NCBI GenBank assembly: GCA_040755755.1
Contig: JBFLZW010000055.1
Coordinates: forward strand, 62,001-126,000
DNA: 64,000 nt
Direction of reading: 5' to 3'
Source of the DNA: a bacterium
GTDB lineage: Bacteria > SZUA-182 > DTGQ01
A program made the translations under genes and the position numbers. Of the stretch, positions 53,909-64,000 are shown piece by piece; positions within the stretch are counted from its first letter, which is position 1; the number at the start of each line of letters is the position of its first letter. The notes under the pieces are model-generated. The model searched no databases. It was not told where the DNA came from and saw nothing but the letters and a program-made list of their open reading frames with translations.

Positions 53909-54538
53909 CTACTGCTGATGCAGGTCTTTAGCGCGTTTGAGCTGGAAGAACTCTTCGCGTTCTTTTTCTTCGAGGGTATTTTCGAGGTATTTGATGGTTT
54001 CGCGGTATTCTGGGATAAAGAGGTAGTTGAGGGAGTTGGCGCGGCGCTGGGTTTTTTTAAGCTCGGTGGCCAGGCGAAAGAGAGAGACCTCGATTTCGGC
54101 GAGTTTAGCCAGGCGTTCAAGGCAGAGGCCGAAGCGGTGCACGGCGTTGTCCAGGCTGGGAGAGGTGCCCTGGAAGCCGTACTGGTGGTGTGAGGGAGTT
54201 GCCGTGCGGCTGAAGGCCACCTTGGGGATGGCAACGCCCATGATGCTGCGCTCGGTAACCTTGATTTTCTCTTTTGAAGCAACGGCAAAAGAGGCCCTGG
54301 TGACGCTCTCGGTGCCAAGGACCATGCTTGCCTCCTCCAGGGCGCGGTAGGCTGATTTGAGGCTATCTTCGGCCTCCTTTTTCCATTTCCGCAGCTCGTC
54401 GATCAGGGTCATGACCTCCATGACCAGCACTTCCCGTTTTTGCTCCAGCAGCTCGTAGCCTTCCTGGGCAAAGTCGAGTTCCTCCCTCAGGCGCAGCAGG
54501 TTACTGCGGGTAACAGACAGGTTCAATCGGTTGGACAT
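53909..54538 (-). CDS. atpD: V/A-type ATPase subunit D
   Basis: The central rotor stalk subunit. The 209-residue protein begins [33 protein letters not shown] and ends in a second long helix ([21 protein letters not shown]), the antiparallel coiled-coil signature of V-ATPase D. It overlaps the end of the B subunit gene by 16 bases and is the last gene of the operon. Confidence 0.93.
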   Translation of the reverse strand: MSNRLNLSVTRSNLLRLREELDFAQEGYELLEQKREVLVMEVMTLIDELRKWKKEAEDSLKSAYRALEEASMVLGTESVTRASFAVASKEKIKVTERSIMGVAIPKVAFSRTATPSHHQYGFQGTSPSLDNAVHRFGLCLERLAKLAEIEVSLFRLATELKKTQRRANSLNYLFIPEYRETIKYLENTLEEKEREEFFQLKRAKDLHQQ

Positions 54539-56055
54539 GGCTCCTCCTCGCTTTTTTCCTCGACGGTAGTTTTGGGGTAATACTTTTGGATCTGGGCCTC
54601 GCTGACTCTGATCAGCTCTTCCATGGGCAGGGTGGCGGCGATTTTCCAGGCCAGGTCCAGGGTCTGGGTGATGGAGCGGTTTTCGTTCTGGCCCTGGCGG
54701 ACGAATTCTTCCTCGAACATTCTGCCAAAGTCCAGGTATTTTTTGTCCCGCTCGGACAGCTCGCTCTCGCCGATGATCGAGGCCAGGGTTTCGACCTTTT
54801 TCACATAGGAGTAGGCCGCATAGAGCTGGTTTGAGATATTGGCATGGTCCTCGCGGGTTTTGTCCGCGCCGATGCCGTCGTTCATCAGCCGCGACAGGCA
54901 GGGAAGCACGTTGATGGGCGGATAGATATTGCGCTTGGCCAGCTCGCGGTCGAGCACGATCTGGCCTTCGGTGATGTAGCCGGTCAGATCGGGGATGGGG
55001 TGGGTGATATCGTCATTGGGCATGGTCAGGATGGGGATCTGGGTGATGGAGCCGGGGCAGTCGATGATGCGGCCTGCCCGCTCGTAGATCGAGGCCAGAT
55101 CGCTGTACAGATACCCGGGGTAGCCTTTGCGGCTTGGCACCTCGCCCTTGGAGGTGGATATCTCCCGCAGGGCCTCGCAGTAGTTGGTCATATCGGTCAG
55201 GATGACCAGAACGTGCATGCCCTGCTCGAAGGCCAGGTATTCGGCAATGGTCAGGGCCGAGCGGGGCGTTACCAGCCGCTCGATGGAGGGGTCGTTGGCC
55301 AGGTTCAGGAACATGACCACCCGCGAGAGCACGCCGCTTTCCTCGAAGCTTTTGCGAAACATCTGGGCCACATCGTTTTTGACTCCCATAGCGGCAAAGA
55401 CGACCACAAATTTCTCGCTCTGGCCGCATACTCTGGCCTGGCGCACGATCTGGGCCGCCAGCTCGTTGTGGGGCAGGCCGCTGCCGGAGAAAATGGGCAG
55501 TTTCTGGCCCCGCACCAGGGTGTTCATGCAGTCGATGGTGGAAATGCCGGTCTGGATGAAATCCTCTGGATAGTCGCGGACCACGGGGTTGATGGGGGCC
55601 CCGTTGATGTCACGCTTTTCCTGGTAGATAGGCAAGGGGCCGCCGTCGATGGGAAGGCCGAGGCCGTTGAACACCCGGCCCAGCATGTCCGCCGAGACCG
55701 GAATCTGGAGCGGCTGGCCCTGAAACCGCACCCTGGTGGTGGAAATGGTCAGGCCCCCGGTGCCCTCGAAGACCTCGATCAGGGCCGAGGTGCGGCTGGT
55801 GATCAGCACCCTGCCGTGGCGCACCTCGTTATTTTTCATCCTGATCTCCACTACCTCGTCAAAGCCGATGCCGCTGATGCCCTCGATGAACAAAAGGGGC
55901 CCGGCCACCTTGGACACGCCGATATACTCCTTGCCGAGAACGCCGCTGGCTGCAATGCCGCTGCAGCTCTCAACCGTGCTGGCGGTGCTTTTGCTTGTGC
56001 TTTCACTTATTCTGACTCCTGACTTCTGACTCCTGACTTCTGCTTTATCGCTCAT
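54523..56055 (-). CDS. atpB: V/A-type ATPase subunit B
   Basis: The non-catalytic nucleotide-binding subunit of the A3B3 head. The 510-residue protein has [26 protein letters not shown] in place of a true P-loop, and the [14 protein letters not shown] region. ATG 56055 overlaps the A stop (ATGA). Residues about 5-15 ([14 protein letters not shown]) come from the AGTCAGAAGTCAGGAGTCAG repeat that is otherwise intergenic, and the conserved domain begins only near residue 37. A longer start 39 bases upstream would overlap A. Core identity is certain; the N-terminus is lineage-specific. Confidence 0.95.
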   Translation of the reverse strand: MSDKAEVRSQKSGVRISESTSKSTASTVESCSGIAASGVLGKEYIGVSKVAGPLLFIEGISGIGFDEVVEIRMKNNEVRHGRVLITSRTSALIEVFEGTGGLTISTTRVRFQGQPLQIPVSADMLGRVFNGLGLPIDGGPLPIYQEKRDINGAPINPVVRDYPEDFIQTGISTIDCMNTLVRGQKLPIFSGSGLPHNELAAQIVRQARVCGQSEKFVVVFAAMGVKNDVAQMFRKSFEESGVLSRVVMFLNLANDPSIERLVTPRSALTIAEYLAFEQGMHVLVILTDMTNYCEALREISTSKGEVPSRKGYPGYLYSDLASIYERAGRIIDCPGSITQIPILTMPNDDITHPIPDLTGYITEGQIVLDRELAKRNIYPPINVLPCLSRLMNDGIGADKTREDHANISNQLYAAYSYVKKVETLASIIGESELSERDKKYLDFGRMFEEEFVRQGQNENRSITQTLDLAWKIAATLPMEELIRVSEAQIQKYYPKTTVEEKSEEEPCPTD

Positions 56056-57839
56056 AGGATTGCCATACTCTCCTTTTCGAGCTCTTCCATGCACCGGTCG
56101 ATCTGCTGGAAGAGGAGGTCGAACTGTTCGATGTTGCCGTTGGGGATTTTCTCCTTCATGCGGTTGATTTCATTGACGATTGGAAGCTGCATGACTTTGG
56201 CTATCGGGATGTGGGCCCGGATGACATCGGATGCCCGGCGATAGAAGTGCATGATGGCCCGCAGCATCAGAAACTGCTTGCGGGGCACGGCATACATGTC
56301 CACCTCGTCAAAGGCGCTCTGCTGGAGGAAGGCATTTTTCAGGATGCGCGCCCCCTCGAGGATCAGCCGCTGGGCATCGGGCAGGGCATCCTCGCCGATC
56401 AGTTTGACGATCCGCTGCAGCTTGTAGTCCTGCTGGAGAATCTGCATGGCCTCATCGCGCAGCACCTTCCAGTCGGCATCCACTTCCCTCGTCCACCAGG
56501 CCTGGACAAAGTCCAGATACTCGCTGTAGCTTTCCATGTAGTGAATGGCCGGAAAGTAGCGGGCGCTGGCCAGTTCCTTGTTCAGGCCCCAGAACGAGCG
56601 CACGAAGCGCTTGGTGTGCTGGGTGACGGGCTCGGAAAAGTCCCCGCCCGGAGGCGAGACCGCGCAAATGGCACTGACCGAACCGGTCCTGCCGCCCAGG
56701 GTCTGCACGCGGCCCGCCCGCTCGTAGAACCTGGCCAGGCGCGTGGCCAGATAGGCGGGAAAGCCCTCTTCGGCTGGCATCTCCTCCAGCCGTCCCGATA
56801 TCTCCCGCAGGGCCTCGGCCCAGCGCGAGGTGGAATCGGCCATCAGGGCCACATCATAGCCCATGTCCCGGTAGTACTCGGCAATGGTGATGCCCGTATA
56901 AATGCTGGCCTCCCTGGCCGCAAGGGGCATGTCCGAAGTGTTGGCGATCAGGATGGTGCGCTCCAGCAGCGGACGGCCACGTTTCAAGTCCATGAGCTTG
57001 GGAAAGTCCATCAAAACCCCCGTCATCTCATTGCCCCGCTCCCCGCAGCCGATGTAGACGATGATGTCCGCATCGCACCACTTGGAGAGCTGATGCTGGG
57101 TGATGGTCTTGCCCGTGCCGAATCCGCCCGGTATGCCTGCCGTCCCTCCCTTGGCTATGGGAAAGAAGGTGTCGATCACCCGCTGGCCGGTGATCAGGGG
57201 CTCTTCGGGCATCAGCCGCAGGAAATATGGCCGCGCCAGGCGCACCGGCCAGCGGTGAACCATGCTGACGGCCTGCGGGCCCGAAGGGGTACGAATCTGG
57301 GCCACCGGCTCATCGATGCCGTAGCACCCCTCCCGCTGGATGAGCTCCACCCGGCCCTCAATGGCGGGCGGCACCAGAATCCGGTGCTCAAACAGCGGCG
57401 TCTCCCGCACCAGACCCAGAATGCTCCCCGGCCCTACCTGATCACCCTCTGACACTGCAGGCGTAAAGGGCCATTTTCTCTGCCCGTCAAGGGGCCTGAT
57501 CTTGACCCCCTTGCGGATAAAGCTGCCGCTTCGCTCATGAATGGCCTTGAGCGGACGCTGTATGCCATCATAAATATTGCCGATCAGCCCCGGCCCAAGC
57601 TCGACCGAAAGAGGTATGCCAGTGCCATACACGCACGAGCCGGGTTTCAAGCCCGTCGTGCTCTCATAGACCTGGATGGTGGCCCGGTCCTCATCAAGCT
57701 CGATGATCTCCCCGATCAGCCGCTCCTCCCCGATCTCCACCAGCTCCATCATCTCGACCGAATGTATATCCACCGCCTTCACCACCGGCCCGTTGATCCA
57801 ATCCACTATCCCCACTACCTTCAACTTCATCTTGTCCAC
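56052..57839 (-). CDS. atpA: V/A-type ATPase catalytic subunit A
   Basis: The catalytic subunit. The 595-residue protein contains the P-loop [31 protein letters not shown], and the large bulge domain expected of V/A-type A subunits (residues 110-190). A GTG at 57839 is preferred as start because GAGGAG lies nine bases upstream and the protein then begins [13 protein letters not shown]; a longer frame from 57911 adds 24 residues of non-homologous sequence. It overlaps the B start by four bases. Confidence 0.95.
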   Translation of the reverse strand: MDKMKLKVVGIVDWINGPVVKAVDIHSVEMMELVEIGEERLIGEIIELDEDRATIQVYESTTGLKPGSCVYGTGIPLSVELGPGLIGNIYDGIQRPLKAIHERSGSFIRKGVKIRPLDGQRKWPFTPAVSEGDQVGPGSILGLVRETPLFEHRILVPPAIEGRVELIQREGCYGIDEPVAQIRTPSGPQAVSMVHRWPVRLARPYFLRLMPEEPLITGQRVIDTFFPIAKGGTAGIPGGFGTGKTITQHQLSKWCDADIIVYIGCGERGNEMTGVLMDFPKLMDLKRGRPLLERTILIANTSDMPLAAREASIYTGITIAEYYRDMGYDVALMADSTSRWAEALREISGRLEEMPAEEGFPAYLATRLARFYERAGRVQTLGGRTGSVSAICAVSPPGGDFSEPVTQHTKRFVRSFWGLNKELASARYFPAIHYMESYSEYLDFVQAWWTREVDADWKVLRDEAMQILQQDYKLQRIVKLIGEDALPDAQRLILEGARILKNAFLQQSAFDEVDMYAVPRKQFLMLRAIMHFYRRASDVIRAHIPIAKVMQLPIVNEINRMKEKIPNGNIEQFDLLFQQIDRCMEELEKESMAIL

Positions 57840-57922
57840 GTGATATCTCTCCTCTATCCTCCCATAGCCTGGGTCATACTGCCCACCTGGACCATCCACT
57901 CCAACAGCCACGCCTGGCGCAC

Positions 57923-58534
57923 TTATTCGAACAGCAGCCTGGCTGCTGCCGAGCGCATGGTTTCCTCCCTGCGCTGGAAGATGGCCTCCAGGGTATTGTC
58001 ATACTGGAGCCTTCCATCGCTGCGAATGACAATCACACCCCCTTCAGCATCGATGGCCTGCTCAGAGAGCATGAGTCTCTTGCCACTCTCCGCGCTCAGC
58101 TCCTCGAGCACCTTCGGGGTGAATAATCTGCGGTCCCGGCCATTGACCTGCACACTGAACTCATCCCCCTCAAGCCACGAGAGGGCCTCACGGGTCAGCC
58201 TCATCAGAATGGAGGCATAATCAGGATGGCGGGCCAGGGCATATAACTCCTGCCTCACCGCGGAAAGAACATCCTGGAGTATGGCCTCCTTCTGCCCGAT
58301 GATCTCCATGCGGGCCGAAAGCTCTGCCTGTGAGATCATCTTGGCCTTGGCCAGATAGATGTCCAACTGGCTCTGACTGCTCTCGGCCTGCTGCCTCATC
58401 TGGGCCTGCACCCTGACTGACTCCTGCTGGATGGAGGCTGCCTCCTTCTTTGCCTTCTCCAGGATCGCCTCCGCCTCCTGAAACGCATCTTCCATGATTA
58501 CCCTGGCTAATATCTCTCCGTTATTGCTTAACAT
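57923..58534 (-). CDS. atpE: V/A-type ATPase subunit E
   Basis: Peripheral stalk subunit. The 203-residue protein has a charged N-terminal helix (EDAFQEAEAILEKAKKEAASIQQES) and a globular C-terminal domain, as in bacterial V-ATPase E. It lies between F and A, although a 294-base repeat-rich gap separates it from F. Identity rests on structure and position. Confidence 0.85.
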   Translation of the reverse strand: MLSNNGEILARVIMEDAFQEAEAILEKAKKEAASIQQESVRVQAQMRQQAESSQSQLDIYLAKAKMISQAELSARMEIIGQKEAILQDVLSAVRQELYALARHPDYASILMRLTREALSWLEGDEFSVQVNGRDRRLFTPKVLEELSAESGKRLMLSEQAIDAEGGVIVIRSDGRLQYDNTLEAIFQRREETMRSAAARLLFE

Positions 58535-58828
58535 GACCCTCGTGTCCCCTGGTTACTCTGTGTGTGTCCCGGTATGCTCTGTTTCCCTGCCCACGGATTC
58601 CCTGTTCCGCCATGAGAATGGTAAAAATAACCATCACCCCCACCCAGGCTCCCCTGCCCCAGGGGCTTTCTGCCTCAAGGGGGAGGAGAAAGACTGCCTT
58701 TACTAACAACTGAACCCTAATGACTGACCACTGTCTTCACTGGCCACTGACCACTCTCTCTCCTGACTCCCGACTCCTGACTCCTGACTCCTGTCTTCAC
58801 TGGCCACTGGCCACTCTCTCTCTCCTCC
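58535..58828. repeat. Repeat-rich gap inside the ATPase operon
   Basis: Holds a CCCCTGCCCCAGGGGC...AAGGGG copy (58651-58683), two TTCACTGGCCACTGNCCACT blocks (58737 and 58797 areas) and several GACTCCTGACTCCTG units (58763-58791). No gene. The same repeats appear in other gaps, so this looks like an accumulation site. It splits F from E, which are usually closely spaced. Confidence 0.65.
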
Positions 58829-59137
58829 CTACACCTTGATTCCCAGGGCAGAGAGGGCAAAATCCTCCACCGAGCGCTTGCCGGGAAGCGGTCCAAGGCG
58901 GTCAGGAATCTCCAGAATCAGGGCTGCGCCTTTTTTTTGCAGCAGCATCTTATTAATATGGGGCCGTAGCTGCTCAGCCAGCTTCTCGGTGATCAGGCAA
59001 ATGCCGACATCACGCCGCCTGACGGCTCTGCGCAGGGCAGAAAGGGCCTGCTGGGCCGACTCTGCGGCCACCCCCTCAACCCCGGCCAGAGAAAACCCCA
59101 ATACCGTCTCCTTATCACCAACCAGAAAGAATTTCAT
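58829..59137 (-). CDS. atpF: V/A-type ATPase subunit F
   Basis: A small rotor-associated subunit. The 102-residue protein begins KFFLVGDKETVLGFSLAGVEGV and ends VEDFALSALGIKV; the GFSLAG and LITE segments are usual for V-ATPase F. It lies 41 bases downstream of subunit K. Confidence 0.9.
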   Translation of the reverse strand: MKFFLVGDKETVLGFSLAGVEGVAAESAQQALSALRRAVRRRDVGICLITEKLAEQLRPHINKMLLQKKGAALILEIPDRLGPLPGKRSVEDFALSALGIKV

Positions 59138-59178
59138 CGCTCTCCACCATCCCTAAAATCCTTGCATCCCCGCAATCC

Positions 59179-59583
<405 letters not shown>

Positions 59584-59731
59584 CTATGTATACTTTTACT
59601 ACAATCTTATTGTACCTTTCAAAAACCCGTACTAATGCTCACTTTACACTGAAATAGAGAAATATTTGCTGGGGAGTTTTTCTTTTTTGCTGGGAGCTTT
59701 TGAATTGAAAAATCTATTCCGGCATAATAGG

Positions 59732-61711
59732 CTAAATTCGTAATGGCTTATAGATCTCTCCTCCTCCTTTAAAAAATTTGCTGAAAAACTCGTAATATTC
59801 CAGACGAATAATCTGAATAGATACCACCAGACCTTCAATCGCGATTATTCCGATATTGCCTACCAGCATAATCAGCCAGTACCAGAAAATACCCCCTTTC
59901 AAGCCCTGTAATACGTTCGCCAGGGCAAAAACCGCCAAAAAGAGACCTGCATGAGCGAGGGCAAATGCCGAGACACGAATGAAGGAAACTGTGTTTGAAA
60001 GAAATCCGATTACGGTATCACCTACCTCTATCAGGGACTCCATGAGGTAGATGCCTAAATTTTTGGGTAGAATAGGGATCTTTTTCTTAAATACCACCCT
60101 GTTATAGAGGTTATAGAGCGGCTCTTTCAAGAATATGGCCAAAAGGGGCAGAAAAAGTATCATGAACAGATAACCAAAGTTATCCAGAAATTTTCCCGTA
60201 GTCAGGTAGAATAATACCAATCCGACACATCCCCAGTAAAAGACCAGACCCATGATACCGAACTCGCCAAATATCCCTCTCTCATAGTCGCTGTGTTTAA
60301 TCGAATTGATGATGTTTAAGATAAGGGCAATGCTGATTATGATCATGCCGAATCCCACGGTTACTTTCATGAAATAATAGATATTTTCCATGGGATTGAA
60401 CCATAAGGGAGGAATGAGATGCTCAAAGCCGAACACGGAACCATAGAGGAAGCCAAAAATAGTGGACATGATTCCGCATTCCATGATAATCAGGCCGATA
60501 TCCTGCAAATTCTGCTTACTGGATTTTTTAAAGGTAAACAATCCCATAAGGATCAAGGCCAGGCCGTGCCCGACATCCCCAAACATAACCCCGAACATAA
60601 AAAGAAAGCTCAAGGCGAAAAAGAATGTCGGATCCACCTCTTTATAGGATGGTATTCCATATTCTGAAACAAGTTTTTCAAAGGGTTTGAGAAGAAATGG
60701 ATTCTGGAAACAGGTAGGTATTTTGAGAAGGTCCCCTACCTGCCACATGACATTTGAAGAGAGCACGGCAATTCTCACCTGGTGTTTTGTCGCTTCCTGT
60801 ACCTTTTTCTCCAGAACAGGCACTACATCCTGCGGAACCCAGCCGGAGATATGATAAACACGACCAACTTTATCATACGATTTCCCAATTTCGAGAATGG
60901 CGACCGAGAGTAATACTTTCCGGTTTACCTCCTTCAGGCGCTCTTCCAGTTCCTTCTTCACCTTTTCCAGATTCTTCCGGGCTATGGATTTTTGCATTTC
61001 CAATTCCTGAATTTGCCCCCGCAAACTCTGGATACTGGGAACTCTGGAATTCTCATCCTGCCGGGGAATCTCAATTTTCTCAAAATAGGCGCTCTTCAGG
61101 GCCTTCTCAATCTTCTCCCGGTCTTTTCGAGAGCCAAAGGCAAAAACAAGCCGTCTGCTCCCGATCGGGTTTGATGGAAGTAAAAGGTGGTAAACATCGG
61201 ATAAGCTGAATTCCAGACGGTCCATATTTTCCGCTGGTATCAGTCCTGCCGCAACATACAGAAACCGGCATTCATGTATCTGGTTAGTGTCAACACCCGC
61301 AGATGCAAGCAGCTCCAATTGCCTCAGCAATTGCTCTTTCTCTTTCCGTGTTTTTTCCTGGGCTTCAACATCCTTGACCAGACCTGAGATTTCCTTCTCC
61401 AATTTCTGAATTTCCTGGTCAATGACGATAATATCTTTATGGGGATTAACTTCCTCCTTTGAAATCAGGCTCAAATCGTCCGGATTGATTTCGAGCCACA
61501 GGAAAATTCTTTCCAGTCTACCTTTCAACTCTATATACTTACTTAATAAATTGCTGTCCGTATGAGACTCCAGATCCATTTCTCCCACACGGGTCTTTCG
61601 GATATTCATCAAGTGCAGTATTTTCAAGTTGGCAATAATGCTTGTTGTTTTGGCAACATGGTCCTGCGGGACCTGCAAATCAATTTTAGCCATTCTGGCA
61701 AGTCTAAACAT
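59732..61711 (-). CDS. atpI: V/A-type ATPase subunit I
   Basis: The stator subunit that forms the ion path with the K ring. The 659-residue protein has an N-terminal cytoplasmic half with coiled coils (residues 80-280) and a C-terminal half with about seven membrane spans starting near residue 360 (FFALSFLFMFGVMFGDVGHGL). The conserved FGVMFGDVGHG and the late RVSAFALAHAGLFL, which contains the essential Arg, are present. Length is normal. Confidence 0.95.
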   Translation of the reverse strand: MFRLARMAKIDLQVPQDHVAKTTSIIANLKILHLMNIRKTRVGEMDLESHTDSNLLSKYIELKGRLERIFLWLEINPDDLSLISKEEVNPHKDIIVIDQEIQKLEKEISGLVKDVEAQEKTRKEKEQLLRQLELLASAGVDTNQIHECRFLYVAAGLIPAENMDRLEFSLSDVYHLLLPSNPIGSRRLVFAFGSRKDREKIEKALKSAYFEKIEIPRQDENSRVPSIQSLRGQIQELEMQKSIARKNLEKVKKELEERLKEVNRKVLLSVAILEIGKSYDKVGRVYHISGWVPQDVVPVLEKKVQEATKHQVRIAVLSSNVMWQVGDLLKIPTCFQNPFLLKPFEKLVSEYGIPSYKEVDPTFFFALSFLFMFGVMFGDVGHGLALILMGLFTFKKSSKQNLQDIGLIIMECGIMSTIFGFLYGSVFGFEHLIPPLWFNPMENIYYFMKVTVGFGMIIISIALILNIINSIKHSDYERGIFGEFGIMGLVFYWGCVGLVLFYLTTGKFLDNFGYLFMILFLPLLAIFLKEPLYNLYNRVVFKKKIPILPKNLGIYLMESLIEVGDTVIGFLSNTVSFIRVSAFALAHAGLFLAVFALANVLQGLKGGIFWYWLIMLVGNIGIIAIEGLVVSIQIIRLEYYEFFSKFFKGGGEIYKPLRI

Positions 61712-61855
61712 TTCAACTCTCCTAACCCCTCATCCTAGCTCTAAAAAATAGTAACCTTAAGTCTTTTCCTCCCAATTTGGGTTTTTGGTTTGTTTTCAGC
61801 TATCGAAGCGTGACCGTAAAGGCTTTTTCCTTTGAAAATGGTTTATGTCCGGCTC

Positions 61856-62905
61856 TCAGGTTTCCTGATATCTGGTGTTGACCACATAATCGGCGATCAT
61901 TTCTCTTGACAGGTTCAGACGTTTTGCTTCCGTGATACTGATTAAATTCTTAACCTCAATTTCCTTGAAAAACACCAGGTCCAGAACGGTACCGATATGA
62001 AAGGGAAAACCCTGCCAGTTCTTCCGGATCAAGTCCTGCAGATAACAGCATAACTGAGTGGAGCAAGCTTCAGCATCCTTGAGATCGGCCAGTAAAGCCT
62101 TGTAGGGAGTCCCTGCCAGATTGGTGATTACATCTTTTCGATCCACCGAAAAGGCAAGTTTTCTCCGACGCTCAGGCGAGATACGAAAACCCTGCATCAA
62201 CCCGTAATTAAGAATTTCCTCTGGTGAAAAATGGTACACCTCCTTAAATCGAAAGATCCAGGTTATATTTAAAATGTCCATCTGAACACCGAGAAGACTT
62301 CGAACAATGTTCTGTTCCCGGCGGCTGAGGGTAGAGATGATTTTCCATAATTGATTGTAATAGCTGAGATCCAGTGCCATTTCGAGAGGGAAGGTATCCT
62401 TCTCCTCCTCAAAGCGGTAAAGAGCGCTTTTGAGTGGACTGTAATAACTGGTCCTTCGCAACTGGACCAGGAGATCTTCAAGACCTTTTGCCTGAAGCAG
62501 GGTACCAGGAGAAAAACTTCTGGACTCAGGTATCGGCAGCAGAACCTGCTCGCCTTCCTCCCTTGGTTTGTCCTGGCTGATAATCCGCACAATAACCTTG
62601 AGGTTCTCAAGCTCATATTTCTGATAGAGATGCTGGATCAGGTGCTTGCGGCTTCCTCCCAATGAGCGGATGACCTTGGCATAGCAGTCAAACAAGTCCT
62701 GATAGAATACTTTTATCAGGCCATCATACGAGGTTGCAGCCTGGCTGAGATATGGACCGTATGAAGTAGCTCTCAGGCACTCGACCAATCCACTATAGCC
62801 CGAAACACCAAGGAGATTTTCAAAATCGGCCGGGCCAAGCAGTCGGCTCTTTAACGCCCTGAACTTGGCATTGACATAGGAATATTGAAAAGCAGCTCTT
62901 AACAT
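61856..62905 (-). CDS. atpC: V/A-type ATPase subunit C
   Basis: The subunit linking the rotor to the membrane ring. The 349-residue protein begins AFQYSYVNAKFRALKSRLLGPADFENLL and is all-helical, with the LKVIVRIISQDK segment seen in V-ATPase C/ac39 proteins. It is 3 bases downstream of subunit H and 144 bases upstream of subunit I. Confidence 0.9.
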   Translation of the reverse strand: MLRAAFQYSYVNAKFRALKSRLLGPADFENLLGVSGYSGLVECLRATSYGPYLSQAATSYDGLIKVFYQDLFDCYAKVIRSLGGSRKHLIQHLYQKYELENLKVIVRIISQDKPREEGEQVLLPIPESRSFSPGTLLQAKGLEDLLVQLRRTSYYSPLKSALYRFEEEKDTFPLEMALDLSYYNQLWKIISTLSRREQNIVRSLLGVQMDILNITWIFRFKEVYHFSPEEILNYGLMQGFRISPERRRKLAFSVDRKDVITNLAGTPYKALLADLKDAEACSTQLCCYLQDLIRKNWQGFPFHIGTVLDLVFFKEIEVKNLISITEAKRLNLSREMIADYVVNTRYQET

Positions 62906-62908
62906 AGC

Positions 62909-63256
62909 TTAATTATCCGTTCTTACCAGATCCTCGAACAGTCTGCTGCGCAGATCAGCCAGCACTCGCTCGCGGTTCTTCCGGCTATGCTCCCTGATCC
63001 AGAGAAGGATCTCATCCTTTTCCGCAATGATCCTGGCTACCTCTTCTTCTCCTTCCATTTTGAGGCGTTGCTCCAGGGATTCCCGCTCTTTCTGGAGATC
63101 CTCCCGGGTTTTCTCAATCAGCCTGCGGGCATCTGCTCTGGCCTGAAGAACAATCTGATTTCCTTTCTCTTTTGCCTCTTCCAGAACCTTCCCGGCATTT
63201 CTTTCCACTCCCAGCATTTCTTCGATAATGGCGCTGTTCTCAGCTACCCCCTGCAT
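62909..63256 (-). CDS. atpH: V/A-type ATPase subunit H (G-like peripheral stalk)
   Basis: The 115-residue protein is almost wholly charged coiled coil (EEMLGVERNAGKVLEEAKEKGNQ through KMEGEEEVARIIAEKDEIL). This layout and its place as first gene of the operon fit the H/G stalk partner of subunit E. GAGG lies eight bases before the ATG. Low-complexity composition makes family assignment depend on context. Confidence 0.78.
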   Translation of the reverse strand: MQGVAENSAIIEEMLGVERNAGKVLEEAKEKGNQIVLQARADARRLIEKTREDLQKERESLEQRLKMEGEEEVARIIAEKDEILLWIREHSRKNRERVLADLRSRLFEDLVRTDN

Positions 63257-63610
63257 ATGATTGACCTCGCTCTCATGATAAATATTGGTTAACCACCCAA
63301 TCCGGAATACCGAAAAATTATATTTCTCCCCTGGATTTTTCCTCTTTGAAGAGCAAAATTAATGCCTGTGTCATAATTTTTGAACCAGTCAATAAGCTAT
63401 TGAATCTTAATTTTTATTGCTTGAAAGATGTGCCTCTTGTCACAATCAGGGCTGACATGACCATAAATATTATGGACCATGAAGCAGGCTTTTTAGTGGA
63501 GGCTGGAGAGACTGTCATAGAAATTACGGGGGGTATGGAGAGAATATAAAATTTATGATCGAGATCATAAATTTTATTACCAGCTCAAGACAGGGGAAAA
63601 AAGGAAGGTT
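63257..63610. other. Gap between ATPase operon and right-edge gene
   Basis: It should hold the ATPase operon promoter, but none stands out. A 67-codon TTG-start frame (63346-63549) ending in VPLVTIRADMTIN...VEAGETVIEITG has a somewhat protein-like end and may be a remnant; support is weak. Confidence 0.4.
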
Positions 63611-64000
63611 TTAATAACCGCGCTGTTGGTGACCAGAAAGGGATTGAATGAAACATCTTCCCTTCTTGCTGCTGCTTTTCGGTATTCCTAAGCCCCAGGG
63701 ATCTACAATTACTCCTTCATGGCCCGTTTCATTCTGGATATCAGAGTCATGAGCAGGATTATTATCCCTGAGAGTTACGGTGATACTTTGCTTATAGTTT
63801 TGCTTCGGCAGATTAGCGGTATCATATTTCCAGTAATCACCATCTCCGATATCATAGCCGATCTGGGCCAGCCATTGCTTATCATAGTAACGGCAGAGCC
63901 TGGCATGGGGACTGACCAGCATGTTATGAAAGAAAATTTTCAGGGTCACTTCGTCTTCGCCTTCATCATCCAGGCCTTCAATCCGAAACGAAATAAAACC
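63611..64000 (-). CDS. Surface protein C-terminus with choice-of-anchor-U-like domain, partial
   Basis: The frame is open to base 64000, so the start lies beyond the right edge; 129 residues are visible. Features read in order SFRIEGLDDEGEDEVTLKIFF, a GDGDYWKYDTANL Trp/Tyr segment, KQSITVTLRDNN and HEGVIVDPWGLGIP. This order matches the choice-of-anchor U domain found at the C-terminus of exported surface proteins. A short Ser/Lys/Arg tail follows. The anchoring process is unknown. Confidence 0.7.
   Translation of the reverse strand, partial: GFISFRIEGLDDEGEDEVTLKIFFHNMLVSPHARLCRYYDKQWLAQIGYDIGDGDYWKYDTANLPKQNYKQSITVTLRDNNPAHDSDIQNETGHEGVIVDPWGLGIPKSSSKKGRCFIQSLSGHQQRGY

Noticed and set aside
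54844-57452. Two long plus-strand frames opposite atpB and atpA
   Set aside because: Composition rich in Gly, His and Asp without motifs; shadows of the ATPase genes.

Overview
The window looks like a chromosomal segment of an uncultured, Gram-negative-type (two-membrane), probably anaerobic bacterium. The outer membrane is inferred from a TonB-dependent receptor and several lipoprotein and export signals. Anaerobic lifestyle is suggested by a nickel CO dehydrogenase and two oxygen-sensitive radical SAM enzymes. A complete V/A-type ATPase operon and many short intergenic palindromes are also typical of poorly sampled deep-branching lineages. No 16S rRNA or other decisive marker is present, so I do not name a phylum.

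Layout. 0-3.3 kb: defence and addiction genes (3' end of a type III restriction subunit, DUF4258/zinc-finger pair, HEPN/MNT pair with a frameshift) with decayed duplicate sequence. 3.7-7.3 kb: minus-strand group of sulfate adenylyltransferase, APS kinase, an alkaline-phosphatase-superfamily enzyme and a small ribbon-helix-helix protein. 7.4-13.4 kb: PLP decarboxylase, alpha/beta hydrolase, glycogen-debranching-type glucosidase, GT4 glycosyltransferase. 13.7-19.9 kb: orphan peptide-binding lipoprotein-like protein, TonB receptor, sensor histidine kinase with no conventional start. 19.9-28 kb: two unusual Hsp70 proteins and DUF2760, with trpS and a three-Cys-motif/TcmP cassette lying between the Hsp70 genes. 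28-30.3 kb: small membrane proteins and endonuclease III.

30.5-36.6 kb is the most interesting region. It looks like a peptide-maturation (RiPP-type) cluster: a PqqD-like/M50 membrane protease, a stomatin (SPFH)-radical SAM/SPASM fusion, a second radical SAM/SPASM enzyme, and three tandem precursor-like genes. The three share the N-terminus MAHIFFExLExRxSTQxLY, followed by aromatic [YL]YG and SSW repeats; the middle copy is frameshifted. An M48 lipoprotein protease and a secreted LYG-repeat protein follow.

39.5-46.2 kb: pabB, a twin-arginine-exported CO dehydrogenase ending in a dockerin, an Rpn-type nuclease and a decayed lipoprotein gene. 46.7-53.5 kb: era, recO, rqcH, a cupin, a GT-C glycosyltransferase and a coiled-coil protein with 75-bp tandem repeats. 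53.9-63.3 kb: nine-gene V/A-ATPase operon (H-C-I-K-F-E-A-B-D, minus strand). The right edge holds the C-terminus of a surface protein with a choice-of-anchor-U-like domain.

Several genes carry single-base frameshifts (HEPN, TcmP, precursor 2, lipoprotein). These may be real decay or errors in an assembled sequence; the sequence alone cannot decide.
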